Below, in pieces: positions 32,865 to 43,089 of a stretch of DNA of 64,000 bases. The stretch lies in the NCBI GenBank assembly GCA_947069175.1, contig CAMTDV010000018.1, forward strand, positions 42,172,869-42,236,868, in the 5' to 3' direction. Under the pieces are notes generated by a model, which did no database searches, was not told where the DNA came from, and worked only from the letters and a program-made list of their open reading frames with translations. Source of the stretch: Scalesia atractyloides. Lineage: Eukaryota; Streptophyta; Magnoliopsida; Asterales; Asteraceae. The position numbers and the translations under genes were made by a program. Each line of letters opens with the position of its first letter. Position 1 is the first letter of the stretch.

Positions 32865-33350
32865 AACGAACTAAAAAGCTTGGCTCGAGCTCGCTTCAAT
32901 ATCGCTTAAACTTAGCAAGCTTTGTATTTCAAGCTTAACGAGCTTTGTATTTCAAGCTCGAGCTCGAGCTCGATAACTAAACAAGCTCTATTTCAGGCTC
33001 GGGCTCGTTAAAGCTCGGCTCGTTCGAGCTTTTAACTAAGCCTATAACGGGTAGCTCTTGAGCTCTGGGCTTGTTTACACCTCTAGACGGAATAGGTCGT
33101 TTAGGTTTTCTGACCCGACTGTACCCAATATATGGATTCCACATTTAGTTTTGGTTATATCAAAGCGATACATGTTATTTTTCACTAAAAAGAGATTTTA
33201 TTACCTGACCCGACCTGAAACCCGTTCTGACCCGGACCCATTTCAACTCGAACCAAAACAACCTTTTTTTCCCAATTGATTCATTTTGACCCGAACACGT
33301 TTTGATTTGACACCCGACCCAACCTGACCCGTCCGAATTTCCAGGTGTAA
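32865..33350. repeat. Low-complexity GCTCGAGCTCG and GACCCGACC repeats
   Basis: Positions 32875-33065 repeat CAAGCTCGAGCTCG-type strings. Positions 33105-33345 repeat TGACCCGACCTG-type strings. Both are widespread kinds of plant repeat and here lie in what would be an intron of the captured gene. Confidence 0.6.
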
Positions 33351-33388
33351 ACAACAGAATAAACCTCAACAAAAGATAGAAAATTTAC

Positions 33389-33609
33389 TTCAGCACAGAA
33401 AGCATGGACCCATACACCATCCATTGACTTCCTGAAAGCACCAGTAGTGCCACCACATAATCTACATTCTACTACACTAGATGACGTCTCTGGGTTACTA
33501 ATAGTAGAGGCTCCCTGCTTCTAGATGACCATAGATCATCACATAACTCACAAAACCATGGGCATGTAGAACCTTTGACACTGCGATAACAATCAATGTG
33601 TACTGCAAC
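33389..33609 (-). pseudogene. Captured PHD-gene exon A (end of PHD finger and start of extended PHD)
   Basis: Bounded by an acceptor (TGCAAACAG before 33609) and a donor (GTAAAT after 33389). It reads VAVHIDCYRSVKGST then PWFCELCDD, the end of a PHD finger. After a one-base shift it continues VECRLCGGTTGAFRKS then VWVHAFCAE, the first knuckle of an extended PHD. Proteins of this Jade/BRPF-like type bind histone H3 tails in the nucleus. The frameshift at about 33505 shows it is a pseudogene fragment. Confidence 0.8.
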
Positions 33610-34484
33610 CTGTTTGCAGACAGTATATAGATGAACTATTGACAGAAAACAAAGAATGTAGGGAATAAAAGAGTGTTTATTTCACTGTCAATATACATAA
33701 CAAAACATCCTCAACCAATAATAAAGGCCTTGAACGAAAGAATAGTTATTATGCATGGAGCTGTAATTGTAATGAAAGGATAGACTCATACCTAGTTTGT
33801 TAGGGTTTAGATCTTTTAACACCCAAAGAAGCAAGAATGCAGTTGGCCCTCCGATGGCACCGGAGACACGCCCTCATCGTCGCATCGGCTTCCGTGAAAG
33901 TCACCTGTATTTTTTCTCAGAATTTTTTATCAAACACAACACTTCATAACTAACTTCATCTCTTGGTTTTAAATTACACTTTTTTTTCAAGATCTTACTA
34001 TATGAAAAACCCATTGCAAATACTTACCAAAAGTAAAACAAAAGGGATACACCAGCTGCTTGATTTCAGCCTCGGTCTACCGAACTAACTTCCCTGATTT
34101 ACTGGATCGAACTCCGATTAACGGTTCGATTATCATGTCAATGGCTACTACTGGGTACATGGAAGAATCAAGAAACCAACGTCTGAAGTCACGCCTAAAA
34201 CCTACATTCATTGGAATCTCTCTCTCTGTTTCTTTCTCTCTATTCTTCTAACCCATTTGCATTTGTTTAGTTGTTCAGTTGTAAGTCAGATAGCTATAGG
34301 AACAACTCTGGTTTAACTTTACACAAATAATTTCAGAGAAACATACAATTTCTTATTCAATGAGACAACAAAACTAAGTCTTCTTGTAATAAAATCTGGA
34401 TCGAATCTAAATCCCATTTAAAGACTTACTGAACTATCCATCACTGTGAGAAATTAGATTGTTAAACCACTAAACCGATAAAAT
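33610..34484. other. CACTA interior, no further exon assigned
   Basis: I looked for the preceding PHD exon on the minus strand and did not find a convincing one. The DNA is mostly AT-rich with no supported gene. Confidence 0.4.
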
Positions 34485-34646
34485 CTAAACAAATAAAAAA
34501 AATCAACTACAAATCTTAGGTCCTCAACTTATCACTGATATTGCTTCCATTCTTGCGACACCATCCACAAATTCAAAAACTAAACAAATAAAAAAAATCA
34601 ACTACAAATCTTAGGTCCTCAACTTATCACTGATATTGCTTCCATT
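34485..34646. repeat. Direct duplication of 67 bp, period 95 bp
   Basis: The block from CTAAACAAATAAAAAAAATC to GATATTGCTTCCATT occurs at 34485-34551 and again at 34580-34646, apparently without differences. This is a recent local duplication inside the CACTA element. Confidence 0.9.
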
Positions 34647-35439
34647 TATAAGTAAAAAATTAGTCAATATTGTAGTTTGAGTAGTAAAAATTAAGCCTCT
34701 GATAAAAACCATAACACAAAATACAGCAGAACGCCAAATGGTTGCCCCACCGCCACCAAAGATGGACGACCACTAAGGTGAGGCCTTAGACGACCATCTC
34801 TCTTTGTATTCCACTCTCATGAACCAAAATGTCCTAGAAAAAGAAGAGGGAAGACGGTATCGTTGCGACGTTGAAGAAGAGGAAGAGAAGGAATAAACCC
34901 TTTGGTTAACGTGGCAAGAGAACAAACAACTTAGATGGTAACGTGGCAATGTGGCAAGTACTGCAGGCAAGATGTGTTCTAGATACACGCGACTAAAACT
35001 AAGCAACATACAAACAATATAACAAAGCATACAACATAAATAGCACATAACTAACCTTATGCATAGTGTACGACATTGTAAAACACCTTTGTGTTGCTAA
35101 TTGATAGTTTATAGTGCGTACGCTAAACTAGTCAAAAAAAAGGTAACACACCAAACTTAGATTAAGAATACTAAATGGTAAGATGAATTAATATGTGAAC
35201 TTACTCTTACGCCATCAAGTGCCCAACTAGGTGGACCTTCATCAATTCTTAAAAAGACAAACATTGAGAAATAAAAATATGGAAGTTCTCATCAGGAACT
35301 AAATCCGATTTTTAAATAGTGACCAATTTGTAAGCAGATGATTCAGTGAGATGTTTATTTTAACCAAATTCCTCAAACCACAACACGAACATTAAATTCT
35401 AGCATCAGTTATCATAATTTCACGAATAGTATAACTACG

Positions 35440-36030
35440 CAAAGCATCAATTTCAAGCTTATTACCCTGACAACTTACATCTAGTTCCTCCAAATCTGGA
35501 TGAAACTTCGCCCCTATATCAAATCAACATCATGTAAGTTATCAACATTCGCACATCTCAACACCTTGATTTTCCTATTACTCAACCCTAACTCCTTCAA
35601 TCAGAACCAAATCATGATTCAAACATCAATAGATTCTAAATTCAAAGCAACAGACGAACGAGTAATCTCACGAATAGCACTTTCTACGTTACAGTTTGGC
35701 AATGAACTGATATCTAGGGTTTTTAGGTTTTTAAATCAGTAAACTAATCCAGAAATCGTACCGTAAACCATATTCGTATTGTTGAATATGATTATCGCCT
35801 AATAGATTCAATATTAGCTCTCAAATTTCCTCTGGTAATTCGTTCGAAGTTGCGATTCATGATCTGATCTGGTTACTGATCGATGAACTGGAAGATGAAT
35901 GGATTGAAAATGTGAAGATTCTGTGATTATGGAAGTGATGGATTGAAAATGGATTAAACTGGTGATTCCCATCGTAGAAGAGAACTTACCTGACGATGAG
36001 GATGATGAGTGATGATCCATCAATCCATCA
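35440..36030 (-). pseudogene. Possible captured gene pieces on the minus strand (unidentified)
   Basis: Near 36020 a minus-strand ATG opens MDHHSSSSSSG and meets a canonical donor (CGTCAG then GTAAGT) at about 35990. Around 35700-35500 broken frames read fragments such as ESAIREITRSSVALNLESI and KIKVLRCANVDNLHDVD, then FHPDLEELDVSCQGNKLEID. The spacing of Leu residues hints at a leucine-rich-repeat protein, but this is weak. It could instead be the 5' end of the captured PHD gene or of an element gene. Confidence 0.3.
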
Positions 36031-36279
36031 ATTTGGTGAATTGATGGATGAATATGGGTATATAGAACAGAAGTTGTGAAAAATTGGGGATTTAGGGTTT
36101 TGAATTCTAATTTGGCAAACGTACTATGACAGAAGTTATGGTTTAAATAGTTTAAGAGTTTAAAAGTGATGGCAAAAATGTAATAAGATGGGTTGTTAGG
36201 GTTACATGTATACTTGGTTGGAAGTGATGCTTATTTGCGCTTATCGAGTCCGTATATAAGGGGTTTTTTACTTTTATAA

Positions 36280-36486
36280 AGTTGCGTTACAAATAGGTAG
36301 CGAATTGGCTACGCATTTGCAACAAAATTAGGGTATTTTTTGTTAATGTCACTGTTTTGTCACAACTTTGTTTAAAAATTATGGGTTTCTTTTTCCGTTA
36401 AAAATGCGTTACAAATGTGTTGGAATTTGCTACGCATTTTTTTGCGTCAGAAAATTTCGTAACAAAATGACATTTATCTAGTAGTG
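36280..36486. repeat. Right subterminal repeat region of the CACTA element
   Basis: Motifs GCGTTACAAAT (36283 and 36407), CTACGCATTTG (36311), GTCACAACTTTG and TTCGTAACAAAAT mirror the left subterminal motifs. The region ends at the terminal TAGTAGTG. Confidence 0.7.
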
Positions 36487-36600
36487 TGGGCTTATAGTTT
36501 AGATTTTTAAGGTTTAGCTTTAGTGTTTAGTTTTAGGTTTTAGCGTTAGAGTTTACTGTTTAGCTTTATAGTTTGGGATTTAGGGTTTAGGTTTCGACAG
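36487..36600. repeat. Degenerate TTTAGGG-like array, right part, starting with the TGG duplication
   Basis: TGG at 36487-36489 repeats the left flank. Then AGGTTTAG, AGTGTTTAG, AGCGTTAGAGTTTA and AGGGTTTAGG continue the array interrupted by the transposon. Confidence 0.7.
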
Positions 36601-37527
36601 GCCGGTTCTAACATTACTGTAATGAATTCGATTGGAGTTGGTTTGAGTCGGTTTACATCTTGTTCCCTACTTTTTTAGAGTTCACTAATCAATCCACCAT
36701 TTACATATGTGTGTGTTGTGTAAAATTTTATGGCACCATTTTGTTTCTTGATACGATCGGCTTAATCGGCGGACTAGTAAGACGACTTGCTAGATGATCA
36801 GGCCAGGTTAGGAATAAATTAACTTTAGCTAAAGTAGTTAAAGGTCATATAAAATAATACAAACAATATGGCAATGGAAGTATATTCTTGAAACATTTCG
36901 ATGTGTCAAAAGGTGATGAACGTACATTATCATGCTTTATAAACACAGGGAAACTAGTTCGTCTAAGATTTGTGTTATTTTCAATAAAATATTCACTGTC
37001 CAAAAAATCTTTAGTACAACAGTAAACACATGCACAGATAAAGACAACTCAAGGAAATGGAAATCTTCCCTTCAAATTTAGACCGACTATTTTGTCCCTA
37101 ATACTGCCAAAAAGGCATTTAGGAATCATAGAGGCTAATGAGAATATATAATATACGACGATGGCCATTTTGTCCTTCAATATTATTGTGACCACTTTGC
37201 CTCCATATAGATAAAGATCTCATGCAAAACAGAAACAGTTGTAAAGAACAACAAATTTCATATAAGAATTTACACGTACTACATGTAAAATAGCCACGGA
37301 TATGAATGAGAAAAAGAAATGTGGTTAAAAAAATCATTTAATATATGAAGTTCAAAACAATAGTTATAAGTATACATACTATTCTTATAAGTTATAATTA
37401 TTATAAGAAAACAATTAATAAATCAGTCGAATGATATGTAGGTAACGATTCTATAGTCTCTTCTCGCAATTTAGAAAACCTCTTCAATCTCTTTATATGT
37501 TGAGCGAAGACTTTTTTCGTAAGAAGT
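36601..37527. other. AT-rich DNA, nothing recognised
   Basis: No gene or repeat supported. Confidence 0.4.
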
Positions 37528-37831
37528 GTGAGAGTGTTTAGAAATTGACTTGTATGCATCATGTTTTAGACTTAAACATGATGTTTTGGGTTATTTTGGC
37601 AAGAAACACAATACAATGTATTATACGCATGAAATTTAAAACACAACTAAAACACACTGTTTAACACTTAAAACACACTACCTAACATTCTTGGCATAGT
37701 GTTTTAAGTTTTAAGCCTAGAATTCATTGCATTGCGTCTTAAATTGTTATATTTGTTGTTTTTTTTTTTGCCAAAACATCATGCCTAAGTTCAAAACATA
37801 ATGCATAAATGTCAATTCCTATGACTTCTCA
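37528..37831. mobile_element. Intact MITE, about 300 bp
   Basis: Terminal inverted repeats of roughly 65 bp: GTGAGAGTGTTTAGAAATTG then TTGTATGCATCATGTTTTAG on the left, and on the right the inverse of GTGAGAAGTCATAGGAATTG then CATTTATGCATTATGTTTTG. It has no coding capacity. Parts of a second copy flank the Copia derivative at 8.6 and 13.35 kb. Confidence 0.7.
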
Positions 37832-38229
37832 CGAAAAATGTTTTTTTACAGAAACCTAAACCTGTATTATTATATTTATAGATAGAATAGTTATTTTATA
37901 TTTTTAAGTATTTATTTTAATTTTCCAATAATATATTATTCATCATTTAATTTGAATTTTTTTAATAACATATGTAGATTAACTTTTAAAAAAATATGTT
38001 TATTTATTTATTTTTCCTAACATTGCAATAAAATTTGTAATGAAAATGGATATCGCGCCGCTGTCGTATTATACAGAACCAAAATTGAAGATCATGGTAA
38101 TTTATTAGGTTTAAGTGTTTTCTTATTTTTTAACAATATTTTATTCATAATTTGATTTAATTTTTATAATAACTTGTATTTTATGTTTATTTTTCAACAT
38201 GAAGATACAAATTTTATTGAAACACAGAT
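37832..38229. other. AT-rich DNA, nothing recognised
   Basis: No feature supported. Confidence 0.4.
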
Positions 38230-38625
38230 ACTATGCCGCTATCGAATCAAATCAGAATGAGAGCGACCGAACAACATTATATCGGTATCAATATTTTTTT
38301 TGCTTTCAATAAATTGACATTATATCACTGGCGAAACGAAAACAAATCGGTATCGACACCTGCACTCATTTTTATGGTTTCCGGTTTTGATAATTTTTCA
38401 TTTTATATAACTGTGTCTGCGACGACAAAATGAATATCGGTACCATCCCTTGACGACCTATACCGATTGATATCATCCGAACAACATCAGTGCAGTACCG
38501 TTGTTTATCACTGTTTTCGTTTGATGTAAAACACATGTTGATTTCTACCGAGTGTATGTATTATACCGAAACTGTAACAAACCGAACTTATATATATCGA
38601 ACGCCCACAGTAACATACTTCCGGA
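38230..38625. repeat. Dispersed repeat, copy 2 (TCGGTATCGACACCG family)
   Basis: Shares GATGTAAAACACATGTTGAT and surrounding CGGTATC-type strings with 7440-7735. Confidence 0.5.
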
Positions 38626-39884
38626 AAGCGCGAGCAAAATATAGTATTTTCTTCATGATGGTATCTGTAGGTAGTAGACCATGCAGATACATTTTATTTG
38701 ATTTTAATTAACAACGTATGTAATGTACATCATTTTATATGCAAAACTGTTTATCAAATTTAAGTGGCAAAGGTATTTATAAAATACAAATATAGAAAAG
38801 AGATTATAAAAAGACTTAAAAGATAGCTGAAAACTTTGAAATTCACTCTTAAAAGAAAGTAACGAGTTTAGTATTTTTTTCATTATTTTTATATGTTACT
38901 AATTTTTGTGTAAAACAAAAATAGTATATACGTAAATCGAGAAGCTACATAAATCTTCCCGAACTCGTCGATCTACCTGTATTTTCTATAATTTTACAAT
39001 ATTAACCTTATAAATAAGTTAGATTAAAATTGAAAAATAAAAATACTTTGAGTAGTTGATAGTAGTTTTCTAGTTTTTTCAGGTTTTTAATGGTCATCTC
39101 AAGAAAATAATTAACATTACAATTATAAGCCAAATATTATTAATTAAGTTCCCTCCAAAAACAATTGATGCGCAATATCTTAAACACAAACTTATTATAA
39201 AGATCATTTCTAACAAATTAGAGACTAACGCAAATACATGCGTGTTTATTGACGATGAAAATATTACTAATTATATATATATATTATATAAACAAATAAA
39301 ATTGGTCATATCTTTAAGACAGCTTATGTAATAATTTTTTATTTCTCTTTCAAGTCATGTAGTAAAGAAAAATCATTTGAAAATGAACTAACCTAATTAT
39401 TTACAAATTACAACCGTAAAAAAACGGTTATCAACATATTTGTGGTTTTTAATTGTACATAACTTATGTGTGTAGTGTTTACGAAACAACTAATTTAGTT
39501 ATCAGAGAAATTAAACACATTTTTAATTAATAAAATATAGTTAATTAAAGGACACGTTTGAAAAAAAAGTTAATTAAAGAAGTGTTGATAAAACAAGCGG
39601 AAAAGGGGGCCAAAGCTAGCAAAGCCAAGCGTATGTAAAAGAGTAATTAAGAGTATTTCTTATATAAAAAAGGAAAATGTTTTTCATAAGATTATGACTA
39701 TCAAATATATGTGATTGGTACTAGTGTTCTGCTTCAATAGTTTTTTTTGGCACACACATGCACCATATATGTAGAAGAAAAGCTCAACCAAACCTAGAAA
39801 AAAAAAGTGAATCAAACCTTCGCAGTCTGTAAGAAGAAGACTTTTTATTTTTTAACGTATGTAGACTTTTAAAATAAAATAGTG
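38626..39884. other. AT-rich DNA, nothing recognised
   Basis: No gene or structured repeat supported. Confidence 0.4.
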
Positions 39885-40003
39885 GTGGTGTACGGACGGT
39901 GGTGGTGCTGGTAGACGGTGATGGTGGTAGACGGTGGTGGTGGGTGGTGGAAAATGGTGGTTGTGATTGACGGTGGTGGGTGGTGGATGGTGGTGGTGGT
40001 ATT
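39885..40003. repeat. GGTGGT-rich microsatellite
   Basis: Imperfect GGTGGT/AGACGGTGGT repeats over about 115 bp. A minus-strand His/Pro/Thr-rich frame there is a by-product. Confidence 0.8.
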
Positions 40004-40030
40004 TAACCCTCTGCAGAACTTATAAGATAT

Positions 40031-40283
40031 TAGGTGCATGTTTGGGATTCCTTTTAAAAAGGACTTTTGAAGGGTTTTTTTTGACTTATTAACTTCTAAA
40101 AAGTTAGAAGGAATACCAAACACCACTCTGAAAGGTACTTTTTTGATTAAAAGGAATGCCAAACACCTCGAAAAGTCCTTTTATGCCTTAAAAAGCCTTC
40201 AAAAGGAGAAGTTGATAAGTAAGAAATTCTTACTTACTTTTGAAAAGGACTTTTGGATCAAAAGGAATCCCAAACACCCCCTA
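40031..40283. mobile_element. MITE with TAGGTGCATGTTTGGGATTC-type ends
   Basis: The left end TAGGTGCATGTTTGGGATTC with CCTTTTAAAAAGGACTTTTG is mirrored by CAAAAGGAATCCCAAACACC and CCCTA at the right. The TGTTTGG(G)ATT-type end is common among hAT-like and related MITEs. The target duplication is not clear, so the superfamily stays open. Confidence 0.65.
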
Positions 40284-40299
40284 GAAGTGGTTGGGCCAA

Positions 40300-42035
40300 G
40301 TCTACACCAAGAAGAGCTCGCGCAGAGGTTTTTTAACGAAACGTATTCGGAAAACAAACAGCATGCGCGTAACAATGTTTGCGCATAGTCTGCGCGGCGC
40401 ACACAGAAGAGCTTGCGCATAGCTTTTCAGAAAAAGCGAACAACACCATAGTCGTTGGTCATTTATTTCCTGCACGTGTGGCCTTTGTTTCTAAAATCTC
40501 AAAATTATTGAGCATATATACCATCATTCCATCAAGTATGTTTTTTACATTTTATGTTGTAGATGTTTTATATTGATCTTTAAAGCCATACATGCCAAAC
40601 CCTCTTCAGTCTCTTGTATTGACTTTGAATCTAACTCAACAACATGACCCGAAAGTGTGTAAGTCATTAGATAATTGTCCGTCACTGATATTTCATTTTC
40701 TAGTACGGAAGAGAACAGTTTAACCTGCGGAAAACCTAGACTTGTTGATCCTCCATATGATCTAGATAATTACCCAGACTATAGCATTATCTGACTAGTC
40801 GAGAGGCGTTATAAGTTGATCAATACCACACTGATTTGATTGAGATTTCTTTTTCTCTGAAAGTAAGATGAGTGTATTAAAAATGAAATCGCGTATACAT
40901 CCATTTCTAGAAAGTTAGTTTTAACTTAACTTTGAATTGTTCTGGTTTATTGTTATAACGTACACGTCCTGTCTATTTGAGTTTAATAAAGACTTAATAT
41001 CATAATCTCTAGCGTACTTCATATTGTTGTTTCAGTTTAAACAATGTGTTTCATTGTATCAGTGCAGTGTTGGGTTAATATTTTTTTTAATCTCAATTGA
41101 AGACTTTATACAATATTCTTCATGTAACAACAATCAAATTTTGCAACTTAATAAATAGTGTAAGGAAATATCGGTTAACGTCAAAAAAATTGAATTGATT
41201 TCAACTAATAACATAGTCGTATTTTTTTCTCGGAAATCAACTCACGAGTATATATAGTGTTTATGATCACTTTAATTTTTCTGTTATAACAGAGTTTAGA
41301 AAACTACAAAGATCACTTTAGAATAACTATTGTTGTATTTTAGCCAAAAGTGTTAAATGTATTTAAAAGTATTAAGTATGTTGAAGTGTGAGATTTTTAG
41401 AAAAGAAAAGTTTATGCATACTTTCTTTTTATTTTAAGTACACTCACTTATTTTTCTCTTAAAACTAAGAACACCCATTCACAGCATTTTAAATACACTT
41501 TTTACCAACTTAATTTGCTAAGAACACTTTGGTAAGTTTGAATTTCTAATTTTCAAAATTTACCAAATAATGTTTAACGAAATTTTGGCATGTGTATAAT
41601 GTCAAGGTATAAAATAGATTCTTTCGAATGCTCATTTTTAATATCTAGGGTGGAATTTATCTATCTTTCCATCCCTAACCATCTTTGAACTTTTTTTCCT
41701 CTGAATTAACGTGACATCAGACTTTTTTCAACCCTTCCCAACCGATCCTTAACCATTCCTAGACTCAAGGTATCCATATTCCATCCTTGTTCTGCCCAGC
41801 CCAATTCTAAACCATTTTGAAAAACACAATTCAAATAAACAACAAAATGAAAAGACAGTAACAAAACAACAACAGTCTAACACCCTCGCTCGGGCCCCGG
41901 ATTCCAATGGCAGATTGGTATGCCTCACATACAATTGCAACAAAAGTAAAATAACATGACATTAATTTAAAAGTAAATTACATTGTCTGGTTTGCAGATC
42001 ACGTACATCAACATCAACCAAAACAACCATCACCG
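40300..42035. other. Gene-free DNA
   Basis: 40300-40470 is locally GC-richer with GCGCA-rich strings. The rest is AT-rich. No gene supported. Confidence 0.4.
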
Positions 42036-42448
42036 TCTAAAGCTAAACTATTGATGCATAATGTCTATTGTCTAAGTCTTGGATCGAGTCTGTATGTTTA
42101 GAGCTTGAATTGTTAGATTTAAAGATGTATTTATATTGTACCATACAAGTTCGGCCGAAGTTATAGTCGGCTGATCAAGTTCGGCCGAACTTGATCATGC
42201 CAAGACTATGTTCGAGCGAACTTGCATGTCTATATATAGATGTTAATGGGTCATTCATTGTAAGAACTTTACGACATTGACGGCGAAGCTCTGTCTGTTT
42301 GGAAACTGAATTGTAACACTTTTGGAGTTAATAAACAGACGTTTAATCAGTAGTTCTTGCGTATTTGGTTAACTTGTCATATAAATTCCGCATATATGGA
42401 CAGTAGATACAAATTTAGGTTCCCGAGCTGAGGAGGACGATCTTAACA
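42036..42448 (+). repeat. 5' LTR of the plus-strand Copia element
   Basis: The end (CGATCTTAACA) is fixed by the adjacent primer site. The start is approximate, placed by alignment of ATTGATGCATAATG with the LTR at 13.35 kb. It contains three AAGTTCG palindromes at 42145-42225 (two with the self-complementary centre TTCGGCCGAA). Confidence 0.6.
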
Positions 42449-42450
42449 AG

Positions 42451-42462
42451 TGGTATCAGAGC
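42451..42462 (+). other. Primer-binding site, initiator methionine tRNA
   Basis: TGGTATCAGAGC two bases after the LTR end. Confidence 0.93.
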
Positions 42463-42683
42463 CTGGATACCTAAATTGCTGGAATCAACACAAGAATCAT
42501 TCTATTTTTAGTCATTTCTACCATTTTTCTTAACTTTTTCACATAATTGATGAATTCATGGACAAAAATAGCTAAAAATTGAACATGTCATGTAAAATCA
42601 CATAATTACAAACCCCTAAAAGTTTGAGAATAAAAAAACAATCGAATTCATGTCAAATTTGTCAAAAAACCATGTTTGGTAAA

Positions 42684-43012
42684 CAAACTTCGGCCGAAAT
42701 CATCCAACAAGTTCGCTCGAACTTGTTCTAAAATCATCAATTTTTGTTGATTTTAGACATCTTCGCCCGAACTTGCTAGTTTTTCTGTGAAATTTTGACT
42801 AAGTTTGCCCGAACTTGTCAAGTTTCATTGAAATTTTCATAAGTTCGCCCGAATTTGTAAACAAACTTGGAAACTTTTCAAAATCTAAATCAAGTTCGCC
42901 TGAACTTGATAAATTGTGAAGAATCTTGAAAATTTCATACAAGTTCGCCCGAACTTGGTGAAATTGAATCTGAAATCTGTTTCCTTAACAAGTTCGACCG
43001 AACTTGTCAGTG
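42684..43012 (+). repeat. Leader array of about eight AAGTTCG-NN-CGAACTT palindromes
   Basis: Eight variants of CAAGTTCGCCCGAACTTG occur between the primer site and gag, spaced 30-50 bp. In element sense the centres are mostly CC or CT, as in the minus-strand relative, so the two arrays are homologous. Confidence 0.85.
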
Positions 43013-43089
43013 CACTAATCAAGTTTTCAAGTTTGTGAACGTGTTTTCAGTGATACTCGTTTGTTTTCCGCAGTGGAAGATATCCACAA

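Larger units (their letters stand above)
19323..36486. mobile_element. CACTA (En/Spm-type) transposon, 17.2 kb including a nested Gypsy element
   Basis: The left end reads CACTACTAGTAAAATGG. The right end reads CATTTATCTAGTAGTG, the inverted form CACTACTAGATAAATG. Both are flanked by TGG. Subterminal zones carry repeated TTTGTRACGGAAT / GCGTTACAAAT motifs in both orientations (19350-19660 and 36280-36470), the pattern bound by the family's subterminal-binding protein. Without the nested Gypsy insertion the element is about 5.2 kb. I see no transposase, so it is probably non-autonomous. It carries a PHD-gene fragment on the minus strand. Confidence 0.9.

Noticed and set aside
34773..35048. Small minus-strand Ser/Tyr-rich gene
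   Set aside because: No motif, no splice context and no homology that I recognise; likely a chance frame inside the CACTA element.
39869..40162. His/Thr/Pro-rich protein
   Set aside because: Translation of the GGTGGT microsatellite plus a MITE arm.
40143..40576. Protein-coding frames over the MITE at 40.1-40.6 kb
   Set aside because: They run through MITE inverted repeats and have no conserved domain.
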